Source: Pseudorasbora parva
Taxonomy: Eukaryota; Chordata; Actinopteri; Cypriniformes; Gobionidae
Assembly (NCBI RefSeq): GCF_024679245.1
Contig: NC_090173.1
Span: forward strand, 57,069,211 to 57,133,210
DNA length: 64,000 bases
Reading direction: 5' to 3'
Part shown: positions 45,886 to 61,112 of the stretch, piece after piece
Layout: the number at the start of each line of letters is the position of its first letter
How positions within the stretch are numbered: position 1 is the first letter of the stretch
Translations under genes and position numbers: made by a program
Notes under the pieces: generated by a model
The model's database searches: none
Told to the model about the DNA's origin: nothing
The model's input: only the letters and a program-made list of their open reading frames with translations

Positions 45886-48042
45886 TTATTCTGCTTCTTC
45901 TTCTTCTTCTTCTTCTTTTTCTTCCGCCATAGGAGTCTCTGGCAGCCCATAGAACCGTATGGTAAAAAGTTGTGAAATTTGGCACACTCATAGAGGCCAG
46001 TCTGAGCTGTCACTATAGCAAATTTGGTGCCTCTAACTCAATCCCTCTAGCGCCACCACCTGTCCAAAGTTTCACTCATATTTATGCTTATAACTTTTGA
46101 CCCCTAAGGGCTAGAAACAAAATTCTTTTTTCATCGGATTCCTTGGCTCAAGCCGATTCGATTTCACCCTATGATGTCATTTTCCGGTATGCAAATTTTC
46201 CCGCCATTTTGAATTTTCTGAAAAACCTACTTTTTCGAACTCCTCCTAGGCCGTTGCTCCGATTTTCACGAAAATTGAAACAGATCATCTTCAGAGCATG
46301 TTGACAAAAAGTTATGGAATTCAAGTTGATTCGTCCAATCGTTTTCAATAAACGCACAAACAAATTTTACGTGGAGGTTGCAAAAACACACTAAAGGCTA
46401 TATCTCCGCAACGCTTTATCGTATTCAAACCAACCTTGGTACATGTCATCACAAGCATGACTTGAAGCAACATGCAGCGTTTCGGCGCAGCGCCACCTAC
46501 CTGTCCGGAGATACGAAAAATGCCTATTTTGGCTTATAACTTCTGAACCGTTTATCCAAAAATCATAAAATTGGTCTCATTAGATTCAGGGCGTCATGCC
46601 GAGTCGACTGATATCCAATTTTACCATGTCGGCCATTTTGGATGTCGGCCATTTTGAATTATGTGCAAAAATGCTGTATTTTATGAACGCATGAACAGAT
46701 TGTTATGAAACTTGGTATGGGTCATCACCACGATGCCCTGAAGTAGCCTGAGAAGTTTCGAAACAGCGCCACCTAGTGGAGAATTTTTTTTTTCAAACGC
46801 TTATAACTTTGGGTGTGGTTGACATATTTTGATGGGAGTGTGTTTTTTGGTCTCCTGAATCCTTGCCGACTCCAACGATACCAGACTTGCCAGGTTTCGG
46901 CATATGGTTTGCGCAGAGTTGTAATTTAGTGCTTAAAAAACATTTGCTGATATCTTCGAAACCGCTAGTCCGATCGAGACGAAACCAGCCTCAGAAGTTC
47001 GGAAACATAGGTCGATAGCTATACGCTAATGCCCAAATCTCAAAATATTGATAGTAAGGGGTAGTAAAATCCAATCAAAGTCAGGTGTCAGTCATTTTTT
47101 ACGTGTTTTTTCATATAAATGTCTATAACTCCAAAACAAAATGAAATATTTTCACCAAACTTGACACACATATGTATGGGCTCACTACGAGGACACATAA
47201 AAAAATTGGTGGGATTGTGCCTCTTGGTGGCGCTATAATAAAACAAAACATGAAATTCCCATTGACTTCAATGCAGTATTACGGTTTAAAATGCTAATGC
47301 TATAATTTAAGAATGCACTAGTGTATCATTACAAAACTCGGTATGTGTCTTCCGCTCTATGTCCCGAAGATATTCAAAAAGTTTCGGGGCAGCGCCACCT
47401 TGTGGTCAAAAGTTGTAATAAAATGTACAAAAATGCTAATAACTTTTGATTAAATTAGCCTATTGTAATGAGACTGGTCATAATACATTCATTGGCTCAT
47501 GCCGAGAAGATAGATACCAATTTTGCCATATTTTGCAAACATATCTGTGCTCCATCTTGTTATTTGTTAAAAATCTACTTTTTCAAACTCATCCTAGACC
47601 GTTTGTCCGATTTTCACCAAAATGGATCCGTATCGTCTTCAGACCATGCTGACAAATACTTATGGATTTCGGATTGATAGACAAAACAGTTTTCATATAC
47701 CACTGCAACAGAGTTGAGCCATGATGCAAAAATTACTCTTGAGGCTGTATCTCTGCAATGCTTTGACATATTGACACCAAACTTTGCATGTGTCATTGTC
47801 ATCTCAATCTGACTAAACCACATCAGTTTCGTAACAGTGACACCTATTGGTCGAAAGTGATAAACCATTAAACCATTATTATTGACTGTATTTAAAATTT
47901 GACTGCTATTTTGCCTAAAATCAACTTAATAGGTCCTTAATGGCTCATTGTTGCAGTTGGCTTGAGACTTCCAGCCATGCTGGCATGTCTTGTCTTCTTC
48001 TTTGCGCTTGGCCCCGATAATGGCTGCTTGCAGCTATATTTA
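45886..48042 (+). repeat. Array unit 6 (no leader)
   Basis: Type a/A with the same leaderless junction as unit 5 and a longer CTT tract. It has a private change aatggatccg near 47622. Confidence 0.95.
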
Positions 48043-50301
48043 GGGGCCAAGCACCGAAGGTGCGGAGGCACCTATTGAAATCGTTAGTGTTCCTATTATT
48101 ATTAGGGGCCAAGCACCGAAGGTGCGGAGGCACCTATTGAAATCGTTAGTGTTCCTATTATTATTATTCTGCTTCTTCTTCTTCCGCCATAGGAGTCTCT
48201 GGCAGCCCATAGAACCGTATGGTAAAAAATTGTGAAATTTGGCACACTCATAGAGGCCAGTCTGAGCTGTCACTATAGCAAATTTGGTGCCTCTAACTCA
48301 ATCTCTCTAGCGCCACCACCTGTCCAAAGTTTCACTCATATTTATGCTTATAACTTTTAACCCCTAAGGGCTAGAAACAAAATTCTTTTTTCATCGGATT
48401 CCTTGGCTCAAGCCGATTCGATTTCACCCTATGATGTCATTTTCCGGTATGCAAATTTTCCCGCCATTTTGAATTTTCTGAAAAACCTACTTTTTCTAAC
48501 TCCTCCTAGGCCGTTGCTCCGATTTTCATGAAAATTGAAACAGATCATCTTCATAGCATGCTGACAAAAAGTTATGGAATTTAAGTTGATTCGTCCAATC
48601 GTTTTCAATAAACGCACAAACAAATTTTACGTAGAGGTTGCAAAAACACACTAAAGGCTATATCTCCGCAACGCTTTATCGTATTCAAACCAAACTTGGT
48701 ACATGTCATCACAAGCATGACCTGAAGCAACATGCAGCGTTTCGGCGCAGCGCCACCTACCGGTCCGGAGATACGAAAAATGCATATTTTGGCTTATAAC
48801 TTCTGAACCGTTTATCCAAAAATCATAAAATTGGTCTCATTAGATTCAGGGCGTCATGCCGAGTCGACTGATATCCAATTTTACCATGTCGGCCATTTTG
48901 GATGTCGGCCATTTTGAATTATGTGCAAAAATGCTGTATTTTATGAACGCATGAACAGATTGTTATGAAACTTGGTATGGGTCATCACCACGATGCCCTG
49001 AAGTAGCCTGAGAAGTTTCGAAACAGCGCCACCTAGTGGAGAATTTTTTTTTTCAAACGCTTATAACTTTGGGTGTGGTTGACATATTTTGATGGGAGTG
49101 TGTTTTTTGGTCTCCTGAATCCTTGCCGACTCCAACGATACCAGACTTGCCAGGTTTCGGCATATGGTTTGCGCAGAGTTGTAATTTAGCGCTTAAAAAA
49201 CATTTGCTGATATCTTCGAAACCGCTAGTCCGATCGAGACGAAACCAGCCTCAGAAGTTCGGAAACATAGGTCGATAGCTATACGCTAATGCCCAAATCT
49301 CAAAATATTGATAGTAAGGGGTAGTAAAATCCAATCAAAGTCAGGTGTCAGTCCTTTTTTACGTGTTTTTTCATATAAATGTCTATAACTCCAAAACAAA
49401 ATGAGATATTTTCACCAAACTTGACACACATATGTATGGGCTCACTATGAGGACACATAAAAAAATTGGTGGGATTGTGCCTCTTGGTGGCGCTATAATA
49501 AAACAAAACATGAAATTCCCATTGACTTCAATGCAGTATTATGGTTTAAAATGCTAATGCTATAATTTACGAATGCATTAGCGTATCGTTACAAAACTCG
49601 GTATGTGTCTTCCGCTCCATGTCCCGAAGATACTCAAAAACTTTCGGGGTAGCGCCACCTTGTGGTCAAAAGTTGTAATAAAATGTACAGAAATGCGAAT
49701 AACTTTTGATTAAATTAACCCATTGTAATGAAACTGGTCATAATACAGTCAATGGCTCATGCCGAGAACATGGATACCAATTGTGCCATATTTTGCAAAC
49801 ATATCTGTGCTCCGTCTTGTTATTTGTTAAAAACCTACTTTTTCAAACTCATCCTAGACCGTTTGTCCGATTTTCACCAAAATTGAACCGTATCGTCTTC
49901 AGACCATGCCGACAAATAGTTATGGATTTCATGTTGATAGACAAAACAGTTTTCATATACCACTGCAACAGAGTTGAGCCATGATGCAAAAATGACTCTT
50001 GAGGCTGTATCTCTGCAATGCTTTGACATATTGACACCAAACTTTGCATGTGTCATTGTCATCTCAATCTGACTAAACCACATCAGTTTCGTAACAGTGA
50101 CACCTATTGGTCGAAAGTGATAAACCATTAAACCATTATTATTGACTGTATTTAAAATTTGACTGCTATTTTGCCTAAAATCAACTTAATAGGTCCTTAA
50201 TGGCTCATTGTTGCAGTTGGCTTGAGACTTCCAGCCATGCTGGCATGTCTTGTCTTCTTCTTTGCGCTTGGCCCCGATAATGGCTGCTTGCAGCTATATT
50301 T
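48043..50301 (+). repeat. Array unit 7 (two leaders, variant b/B, most divergent)
   Basis: Leaders at 48043 and 48105 (62 bp apart, an extra att). Type b/B with many private changes, for example tttctaactcc at about 48490, aattgaaccg near 49880 and atttcatgttgatag near 49925. This is probably the oldest or least homogenised unit. Confidence 0.95.
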
Positions 50302-52391
50302 CTGCTTCTTCTTCTTCTTCTTCCGCCATAGGAGTCTCTGGCAGCCCATAGAACCGTATGGTAAAAAGTTGTGAAATTTGGCACACTCATAGAGGCCAGT
50401 CTGAGCTGTCACTGTAGCAAATTTGGTGCCTCTAACTCAATCCCTCTAGCGCCACCACCTGTCCAAAGTTTCACTCATATTTATGCTTATAACTTTTGAC
50501 CCCTAAGGGCTAGAAACAAAATTCTTTTTTCATCGGATTCCTTGGCTCAAGCCGATTCGATTTCACCCTATGATGTCATTTTCCGGTATGCAAATTTTCC
50601 CGCCATTTTGAATTTTCTGAAAAACCTACTTTTTCGAACTCCTCCTAGGCCGTTGCTCCGATTTTCACGAAAATTGAAACAGATCATCTTCAGAGCATGT
50701 TGACAAAAAGTTATGGAATTCAAGTTGATTCGTCCAATCGTTTTCAATAAACGCACAAACAAATTTTACGTGGAGGTTGCAAAAACACACTAAAGGCTAT
50801 ATCTCCGCAACGCTTTATCGTATTCAAACCAACCTTGGTACATGTCATCACAAGCATGACTTGAAGCAACATGCAGCGTTTCGGCGCAGCGCCACCTACC
50901 TGTCCGGAGATACGAAAAATGCCTATTTTGGCTTATAACTTCTGAACCGTTTATCCAAAAATCATAAAATTGGTCTCATTAGATTCAGGGCGTCATGCCG
51001 AGTCGACTGATATCCAATTTTACCATGTCGGCCATTTTGGATGTCGGCCATTTTGAATTATGTGCAAAAATGCTGTATTTTATGAACGCATGAACAGATT
51101 GTTATGAAACTTGGTATGGGTCATCACCACGATGCCCTGAAGTAGCCTGAGAAGTTTCGAAACAGCGCCACCTAGTGGAGAATTTTTTTTTTCAAACGCT
51201 TATAACTTTGGGTGTGGTTGACATATTTTGATGGGAGTGTGTTTTTTGGTCTCCTGAATCCTTGCCGACTCCAACGATACCAGACTTGCCAGGTTTCGGC
51301 ATATGGTTTGCGCAGAGTTGTAATTTAGTGCTTAAAAAACATTTGCTGATATCTTCGAAACCGCTAGTCCGATCGAGACGAAACCAGCCTCAGAAGTTCG
51401 GAAACATAGGTCGATAGCTATACGCTAATGCCCAAATCTCAAAATATTGATAGTAAGGGGTAGTAAAATCCAATCAAAGTCAGGTGTCAGTCATTTTTTA
51501 CGTGTTTTTTCATATAAATGTCTATAACTCCAAAACAAAATGAAATATTTTCACCAAACTTGACACACATATGTATGGGCTCACTACGAGGACACATAAA
51601 AAAATTGGTGGGATTGTGCCTCTTGGTGGCGCTATAATAAAACAAAACATGAAATTCCCATTGACTTCAATGCAGTATTACGGTTTAAAATGCTAATGCT
51701 ATAATTTAAGAATGCACTAGTCTATCGTTACAAAACTCGGTATGTGTCTTCCGCTCTATGTCCCGAAGATATTCAAAAAGTTTCGGGGCAGCGCCACCTT
51801 GTGGTCAAAAGTTGTAATAAAATGTACAAAAATGCTAATAACTTTTGATTAAATTAGCCTATTGTAATGAGACTGGTCATAATACATTCATTGGCTCATG
51901 CCGAGAAGATAGATACCAATTTTGCCATATTTTGCAAACATATCTGTGCTCCATCTTGTTATTTGTTAAAAATCTACTTTTTCAAACTCATCCTAGACCG
52001 TTTGTCCGATTTTCACCAAAATTGATCCGTATCGTCTTCAGACCATGCTGACAAATACTTATGGATTTCGGATTGATAGACAAAACAGTTTTCATATACC
52101 ACTGCAACAGAGTTGAGCCATGATGCAAAAATTACTCTTGAGGCTGTATCTCTGCAATGCTTTGACATATTGACACCAAACTTTGCATGTGTCATTGTCA
52201 TCTCAATCTGACTAAACCACATCAGTTTCGTAACAGTGACACCTATTGGTCGAAAGTGATAAACCATTAAACCATTATTATTGACTGTATTTAAAATTTG
52301 ACTGCTATTTTGCCTAAAATCAACTTAATAGGTCCTTAATGGCTCATTGTTGCAGTTGGCTTGAGACTTCCAGCCATGCTGGCATGTCTTG
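50302..52391 (+). repeat. Array unit 8 (no leader, 3' end deleted)
   Basis: Type a/A. The body stops at ggcatgtcttg and joins ttattattctgc of the next unit, so the GCTTGGCCCC end and tail are lost. Shortest unit, 2,090 bp. Confidence 0.95.
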
Positions 52392-54527
52392 TTATTATTC
52401 TGCTTCTTCCGCCATAGGAGTCTCTGGCAGCCCATAGAACCGTATGGTAAAAAGTTGTGAAATATGGCACACTCATAGAGGCCAGTCTGAGCTGTCACTA
52501 TAGCAAATTTGGTGCCTCTAACTCAATCCCTCTAGCGCCACCACCTGTCCAAAGTTTCACTCATATTTATGCTTATAACTTTTGACCCCTAAGGGCTAGA
52601 AACAAAATTCTTTTTTCATCGGATTCCTTGGCTCAAGCCGATTCGATTTCACCCTATGATGTCATTTTCCGGTATGCAAATTTTCCCGCCATTTTGAATT
52701 TTCTGAAAAACCTACTTTTTCGAACTCCTCCTAGGCCGTTGCTCCGATTTTCACGAAAATTGAAACAGATCATCTTCAGAGCATGTTGACAAAAAGTTAT
52801 GGAATTCAAGTTGATTCGTCCAATCGTTTTCAATAAACGCACAAACAAATTTTACGTGGAGGTTGCAAAAACACACTAAAGGCTATATCTCCGCAACGCT
52901 TTATCGTATTCAAACCAAACTTGGTACATGTCATCACAAGCATGACCTGAAGCAACATGCAGCGTTTCGGCGCAGCGCCACCTACTGGTCCGGAGATACG
53001 AAAAATGCATATTTTGGCTTATAACTTCTGAACCGTTTATCCAAAAATCATAAAATTGGTCTCATTAGATTCAGGGCGTCATGCCGAGTCGACTGATATC
53101 CAATTTTACCATGTCGGCCATTTTGGATGTCGGCCATTTTGAATTATGTGCAAAAATGCTGTATTTTATGAACGCATGAACAGATTGTTATGAAACTTGG
53201 TATGGGTCATCACCACGATGCCCTGAAGTAGCCTGAGAAGTTTCGAAACAGCGCCACCTAGTGGAGAATTTTTTTTTTCAAACGCTTATAACTTTGGGTG
53301 TGGTTGACATATTTTGATGGGAGTGTGTTTTTTGGTCTCCTGAATCCTTGCCGACTCCAACGATACCAGACTTGCCAGGTTTCGGCATATGGTTTGCGCA
53401 GAGTTGTAATTTAGTGCTTAAAAAACATTTGCTGATATCTTCGAAACCGCTAGTCCGATCGAGACGAAACCAGCCTCAGAAGTTCGGAAACATAGGTCGA
53501 TAGCTATACGCTAATGCCCAAATCTCAAAATATTGATAGTAAGGGGTAGTAAAATCCAATCAAAGTCAGGTGTCAGTCATTTTTTACGTGTTTTTTCATA
53601 TAAATGTCTATAACTCCAAAACAAAATGAAATATTTTCACCAAACTTGACACACATATGTATGGGCTCACTACGAGGACACATAAAAAAATTGGTGGGAT
53701 TGTGCCTCTTGGTGGCGCTATAATAAAACAAAACATGAAATTCCCATTGACTTCAATGCAGTATTACGGTTTAAAATGCTAATGCTATAATTTAAGAATG
53801 CACTAGTGTATCATTACAAAACTCGGTATGTGTCTTCCGCTCTATGTCCCGAAGATATTCAAAAAGTTTCGGGGCAGCGCCACCTTGTGGTCAAAAGTTG
53901 TAATAAAATGTACAAAAATGCTAATAACTTTTGATTAAATTAGCCTATTGTAATGAGACTGGTCATAATACATTCATTGGCTCATGCCGAGAAGATAGAT
54001 ACCAATTTTGCCATATTTTGCAAACATATCTGTGCTCCATCTTGTTATTTGTTAAAAATCTACTTTTTCAAACTCATCCTAGACCGTTTGTCCGATTTTC
54101 ACCAAAATTAATCCGTATCGTCTTCAGACCATGCTGACAAATACTTATGGATTTCGGATTGATAGACAAAACAGTTTTCATATACCACTGCAACAGAGTT
54201 GAGCCATGATGCAAAAATTACTTTTGAGGCTGTATCTCTGCAATGCTTTGACATATTGACACCAAACTTTGCATGTGTCATTGTCATCTCAATCTGACTA
54301 AACCACATCAGTTTCGTAACAGTGACACCTATTGGTCGAAAGTGATAAACCATTAAACCATTATTATTGACTGTATTTAAAATTTGACTGCTATTTTGCC
54401 TAAAATCAACTTAATAGGTCCTTAATGGCTCATTGTTGCAGTTGGCTTGAGACTTCCAGCCATGCTGGCATGTCTTGTCTTCTTCTTTGCGCTTGGCCCC
54501 GATAATGGCTGCTTGCAGCTATATTTA
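52392..54527 (+). repeat. Array unit 9 (no leader, mosaic b/A)
   Basis: The left half is type b (aacttggtac, gacctgaag, cctactggtcc) but the right half is type A. It carries the private changes aattaatccg (about 54108) and ttacttttgagg (about 54219), which recur in unit 12. Confidence 0.95.
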
Positions 54528-56719
54528 GGGGCCAAGCACCGAAGGTGCGGAGGCACCTATTGAAATCGTTAGTGTTCCTATTATTATTCTGCTTCTTCTT
54601 CTTCTTCTTCCGCCATAGGAGTCTCTGGCAGCCCATAGAACCGTATGGTAAAAAGTTGTGAAATTTGGCACACTCATAGAGGCCAGTCTGAGCTGTCACT
54701 ATAGCAAATTTGGTGCCTCTAACTCAATCCCTCTAGCGCCACCACCTGTCCAAAGTTTCACTCATATTTATGCTTATAACTTTTGACCCCTAAGGGCTAG
54801 AAACAAAATTCTTTTTTCATCGGATTCCTTGGCTCAAGCCGATTCGATTTCACCCTATGATGTCATTTTCCGGTATGCAAATTTTCCCGCCATTTTGAAT
54901 TTTCTGAAAAACCTACTTTTTCGAACTCCTCCTAGGCCGTTGCTCCGATTTTCACGAAAATTGAAACAGATCATCTTCAGAGCATGTTGACAAAAAGTTA
55001 TGGAATTCAAGTTGATTCGTCCAATCGTTTTCAATAAACGCACAAACAAATTTTACGTGGAGGTTGCAAAAACACACTAAAGGCTATATCTCCGCAACGC
55101 TTTATCGTATTCAAACCAACCTTGGTACATGTCATCACAAGCATGACTTGAAGCAACATGCAGCGTTTCGGCGCAGCGCCACCTACCTGTCCGGAGATAC
55201 GAAAAATGCCTATTTTGGCTTATAACTTCTGAACCGTTTATCCAAAAATCATAAAATTGGTCTCATTAGATTCAGGGCGTCATGCCGAGTCGACTGATAT
55301 CCAATTTTACCATGTCGGCCATTTTGGATGTCGGCCATTTTGAATTATGTGCAAAAATGCTGTATTTTATGAACGCATGAACAGATTGTTATGAAACTTG
55401 GTATGGGTCATCACCACGATGCCCTGAAGTAGCCTGAGAAGTTTCGAAACAGCGCCACCTAGTGGAGAATTTTTTTTTTCAAACGCTTATAACTTTGGGT
55501 GTGGTTGACATATTTTGATGGGAGTGTGTTTTTTGGTCTCCTGAATCCTTGCCGACTCCAACGATACCAGACTTGCCAGGTTTCGGCATATGGTTTGCGC
55601 AGAGTTGTAATTTAGTGCTTAAAAAACATTTGCTGATATCTTCGAAACCGCTAGTCCGATCGAGACGAAACCAGCCTCAGAAGTTCGGAAACATAGGTCG
55701 ATAGCTATACGCTAATGCCCAAATCTCAAAATATTGATAGTAAGGGGTAGTAAAATCCAATCAAAGTCAGGTGTCAGTCCTTTTTTACGTGTTTTTTCAT
55801 ATAAATGTCTATAACTCCAAAACAAAATGAGATATTTTCACCAAACTTGACACACATATGTATGGGCTCACTATGAGGACACATAAAAAAATTGGTGGGA
55901 TTGTGCCTCTTGGTGGCGCTATAATAAAACAAAACATGAAATTCCCATTGACTTCAATGCAGTATTATGGTTTAAAATGCTAATGCTATAATTTACGAAT
56001 GCATTAGCGTATCGTTACAAAACTCGGTATGTGTCTTCCGCTCCATGTCCTGAAGATACTCAAAAAGTTTCGGGGTAGCGCCACCTTGTGGTCAAAAGTT
56101 GTAATAAAATGTACAGAAATGCGAATAACTTTTGATTAAATTAACCCATTGTAATGAAACTGGTCATAATACAGTCAATGGCTCATGCCGAGAACATGGA
56201 TACCAATTGTGCCATATTTTGCAAACCTATCTGTCCTCCGTCTTGTTATTTGTTAAAAACCTACTTTTTCAAACTCATCCTAGACCGTTTGTCCGATTTT
56301 CACCAAAATTGATCCGTATCGTCTTCAGACCATGCTGACAAATACTTATGGATTTCGGATTGATAGACAAAACAGTTTTCATATACCACTGCAACAGAGT
56401 TGAGCCATGATGCAAAAATTACTCTTGAGGCTGTATCTCTGCAATGCTTTGACATATTGACACCAAACTTTGCATGTGTCATTGTCATCTCAATCTGACT
56501 AAACCACATCAGTTTCGTAACAGTGACACCTATTGGTCGAAAGTGATAAACCATTAAACCATTATTATTGACTGTATTTAAAATTTGACTGCTATTTTGC
56601 CTAAAATCAACTTAATAGGTCCTTAATGGCTCATTGTTGCAGTTGGCTTGAGACTTCCAGCCATGCTGGCATGTCTTGTCTTCTTCTTTGCGCTTGGCCC
56701 CGATAATGGCTGCTTGTTA
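54528..56719 (+). repeat. Array unit 10 (one leader, mosaic a/B)
   Basis: The left half is type a and the right half type B, the reverse combination of unit 9. The tail is shortened (gctgcttgtta), as in units 1 and 13. Confidence 0.95.
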
Positions 56720-58972
56720 GGGGCCAAGCACCGAAGGTGCGGAGGCACCTATTGAAATCGTTAGTGTTCCTATTATTATTAGGGGCCAAGCACCGAAGGT
56801 GCGGAGGCACCTATTGAAATCGTTAGTGTTCCTATTATTATTATTCTGCTTCTTCCGCCATAGGAGTCTCTGGCAGCCCATAGAACCGTATGGTAAAAAG
56901 TTGTGAAATTTGGCACACTCATAGAGGCCAGTCTGAGCTGTCACTATAGCAAATTTGGTGCCTCTAACTCAATCCCTCTAGCGCCACCACCTGTCCAAAG
57001 TTTCACTCATATTTACGCTTATAACTTTTGACCCCTAAGGGCTAGAAACAAAATTCTTTTTTCATCGGATTCCTTGGCTCAAGCCGATTCGATTTCACCC
57101 TATGATGTCATTTTCCGGTATGCAAATTTTCCCGCCATTTTGAATTTTCTGAAAAACCTACTTTTTCGAACTCCTCCTAGGCCGTTGCTCCGATTTTCAC
57201 GAAAATTGAAACAGATCATCTTCAGAGCATGTTGACAAAAAGTTATGGAATTCAAGTTGATTCGTCCAATCGTTTTCAATAAACGCACAAACAAATTTTA
57301 CGTGGAGGTTGCAAAAACACACTAAAGGCTATATCTCCGCAACGCTTTATCGTATTCAAACCAACCTTGGTACATGTCATCACAAGCATGACTTGAAGCA
57401 ACATGCAGCGTTTCGGCGCAGCGCCACCTACCTGTCCGGAGATACGAAAAATGCCTATTTTGGCTTATAACTTCTGAACCGTTTATCCAAAAATCATAAA
57501 ATTGGTCTCATTAGATTCAGGGCGTCATGCCGAGTCGACTGATATCCAATTTTACCATGTCGGCCATTTTGGATGTCGGCCATTTTGAATTATGTGCAAA
57601 AATGCTGTATTTTATGAACGCATGAACAGATTGTTATGAAACTTGGTATGGGTCATCACCACGATGCCCTGAAGTAGCCTGAGAAGTTTCGAAACAGCGC
57701 CACCTAGTGGAGAATTTTTTTTTTCAAACGCTTATAACTTTGGGTGTGGTTGACATATTTTGATGGGAGTGTGTTTTTTGGTCTCCTGAATCCTTGCCGA
57801 CTCCAACGATACCAGACTTGCCAGGTTTCGGCATATGGTTTGCGCAGAGTTGTAATTTAGTGCTTAAAAAACATTTGCTGATATCTTCGAAACCGCTAGT
57901 CCGATCGAGACGAAACCAGCCTCAGAAGTTCGGAAACATAGGTCGATAGCTATACGCTAATGCCCAAATCTCAAAATATTGATAGTAAGGGGTAGTAAAA
58001 TCCAATCAAAGTCAGGTGTCAGTCATTTTTTACGTGTTTTTTCATATAAATGTCTATAACTCCAAAACAAAATGAAATATTTTCACCAAACTTGACACAC
58101 ATATGTATGGGCTCACTACGAGGACACATAAAAAAATTGGTGGGATTGTGCCTCTTGGTGGCGCTATAATAAAACAAAACATGAAATTCCCATTGACTTC
58201 AATGCAGTATTACGGTTTAAAATGCTAATGCTATAATTTAAGAATGCACTAGTGTATCGTTACAAAACTCGGTATGTGTCTTCCGCTCTATGTCCCGAAG
58301 ATATTCAAAAAGTTTCGGGGCAGCGCCACCTTGTGGTCAAAAGTTGTAATAAAATGTACAAAAATGCTAATAACTTTTGATTAAATTAGCCTATTGTAAT
58401 GAGACTGGTCATAATACATTCATTGGCTCATGCCGAGAAGATAGATACCAATTTTGCCATATTTTGCAAACATATCTGTGCTCCATCTTGTTATTTGTTA
58501 AAAATCTACTTTTTCAAACTCATCCTAGACCGTTTGTCCGATTTTCACCAAAATTGATCCGTATCGTCTTCAGACCATGCTGACAAATACTTATGGATTT
58601 CGGATTGATAGACAAAACAGTTTTCATATACCACTGCAACAGAGTTGAGCCATGATGCAAAAATTACTCTTGAGGCTGTATCTCTGCAATGCTTTGACAT
58701 ATTGACACCAAACTTTGCATGTGTCATTGTCATCTCAATCTGACTAAACCACATCAGTTTCGTAACAGTGACACCTATTGGTCGAAAGTGATAAACCATT
58801 AAACCATTATTATTGACTGTATTTAAAATTTGACTGCTATTTTGCCTAAAATCAACTTAATAGGTCCTTAATGGCTCATTGTTGCAGTTGGCTTGAGACT
58901 TCCAGCCATGCTGGCATGTCTTGTCTTCTTCTTTGCGCTTGGCCCCGATAATGGCTGCTTGCAGCTATATTT
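56720..58972 (+). repeat. Array unit 11 (two leaders)
   Basis: Leaders at 56720 and 56782. Type a/A. It ends ctatattt and joins ctgcttctt, the same junction as between units 7 and 8. Confidence 0.95.
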
Positions 58973-61112
58973 CTGCTTCTTCTTCTTCTTCTTCCGCCAT
59001 AGGAGTCTCTGGCAGCCCATAGAACCGTATGGTAAAAAGTTGTGAAATTTGGCACACTCATAGAGGCCAGTCTGAGCTGTCACTATAGCAAATTTGGTGC
59101 CTCTAACTCAATCCCTCTAGCGCCACCACCTGTCCAAAGTTTCACTCATATTTATGCTTATAACTTTTGACCCCTAAGGGCTAGAAACAAAATTCTTTTT
59201 TCATCGGATTCCTTGGCTCAAGCCGATTCGATTTCACCCTATGATGTCATTTTCCGGTATGCAAATTTTCCCGCCATTTTGAATTTTCTGAAAAACCTAC
59301 TTTTTCGAACTCCTCCTAGGCCGTTGCTCCGATTTTCACGAAAATTGAAACAGATCATCTTCAGAGCATGTTGACAAAAAGTTATGGAATTCAAGTTGAT
59401 TCGTCCAATCGTTTTCAATAAACGCACAAACAAATTTTACGTGGAGGTTGCAAAAACACACTAAAGGCTATATCTCCGCAACGCTTTATCGTATTCAAAC
59501 CAACCTTGGTACATGTCATCACAAGCATGACTTGAAGCAACATGCAGCGTTTCGGCGCAGCGCCACCTACCTGTCCGGAGATACGAAAAATGCCTATTTT
59601 GGCTTATAACTTCTGAACCGTTTATCCAAAAATCATAAAATTGGTCTCATTAGATTCAGGGCGTCATGCCGAGTCGACTGATATCCAATTTTACCATGTC
59701 GGCCATTTTGGATGTCGGCCATTTTGAATTATGTGCAAAAATGCTGTATTTTATGAACGCATGAACAGATTGTTATGAAACTTGGTATGGGTCATCACCA
59801 CGATGCCCTGAAGTAGCCTGAGAAGTTTCGAAACAGCGCCACCTAGTGGAGAATTTTTTTTTTCAAACGCTTATAACTTTGGGTGTGGTTGACATATTTT
59901 GATGGGAGTGTGTTTTTTGGTCTCCTGAATCCTTGCCGACTCCAACGATACCAGACTTGCCAGGTTTCGGCATATGGTTTGCGCAGAGTTGTAATTTAGT
60001 GCTTAAAAAACATTTGCTGATATCTTCGAAACCGCTAGTCCGATCGAGACGAAACCAGCCTCAGAAGTTCGGAAACATAGGTCGATAGCTATACGCTAAT
60101 GCCCAAATCTCAAAATATTGATAGTAAGGGGTAGTAAAATCCAATCAAAGTCAGGTGTCAGTCATTTTTTACGTGTTTTTTCATATAAATGTCTATAACT
60201 CCAAAACAAAATGAAATATTTTCACCAAACTTGACACACATATGTATGGGCTCACTACGAGGACACATAAAAAAATTGGTGGGATTGTGCCTCTTGGTGG
60301 CGCTATAATAAAACAAAACATGAAATTCCCATTGACTTCAATGCAGTATTACGGTTTAAAATGCTAATGCTATAATTTAAGAATGCACTAGTGTATCATT
60401 ACAAAACTCGGTATGTGTCTTCCGCTCTATGTCCCGAAGATATTCAAAAAGTTTCGGGGCAGCGCCACCTTGTGGTCAAAAGTTGTAATAAAATGTACAA
60501 AAATGCTAATAACTTTTGATTAAATTAGCCTATTGTAATGAGACTGGTCATAATACATTCATTGGCTCATGCCGAGAAGATAGATACCAATTTTGCCATA
60601 TTTTGCAAACATATCTGTGCTCCATCTTGTTATTTGTTAAAAATCTACTTTTTCAAACTCATCCTAGACCGTTTGTCCGATTTTCACCAAAATTAATCCG
60701 TATCGTCTTCAGACCATGCTGACAAATACTTATGGATTTCGGATTGATAGACAAAACAGTTTTCATATACCACTGCAACAGAGTTGAGCCATGATGCAAA
60801 AATTACTTTTGAGGCTGTATCTCTGCAATGCTTTGACATATTGACACCAAACTTTGCATGTGTCATTGTCATCTCAATCTGACTAAACCACATCAGTTTC
60901 GTAACAGTGACACCTATTGGTCGAAAGTGATAAACCATTAAACCATTATTATTGACTGTATTTAAAATTTGACTGCTATTTTGCCTAAAATCAACTTAAT
61001 AGGTCCTTAATGGCTCATTGTTGCAGTTGGCTTGAGACTTCCAGCCATGCTGGCATGTCTTGTCTTCTTCTTTGCGCTTGGCCCCGATAATGGCTGCTTG
61101 CAGCTATATTTA
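58973..61112 (+). repeat. Array unit 12 (no leader)
   Basis: Type a/A with the aattaatccg and ttacttttgagg changes of unit 9. Its right part and the two following units repeat units 9-11 at an offset of 6,585 bp. Confidence 0.95.
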
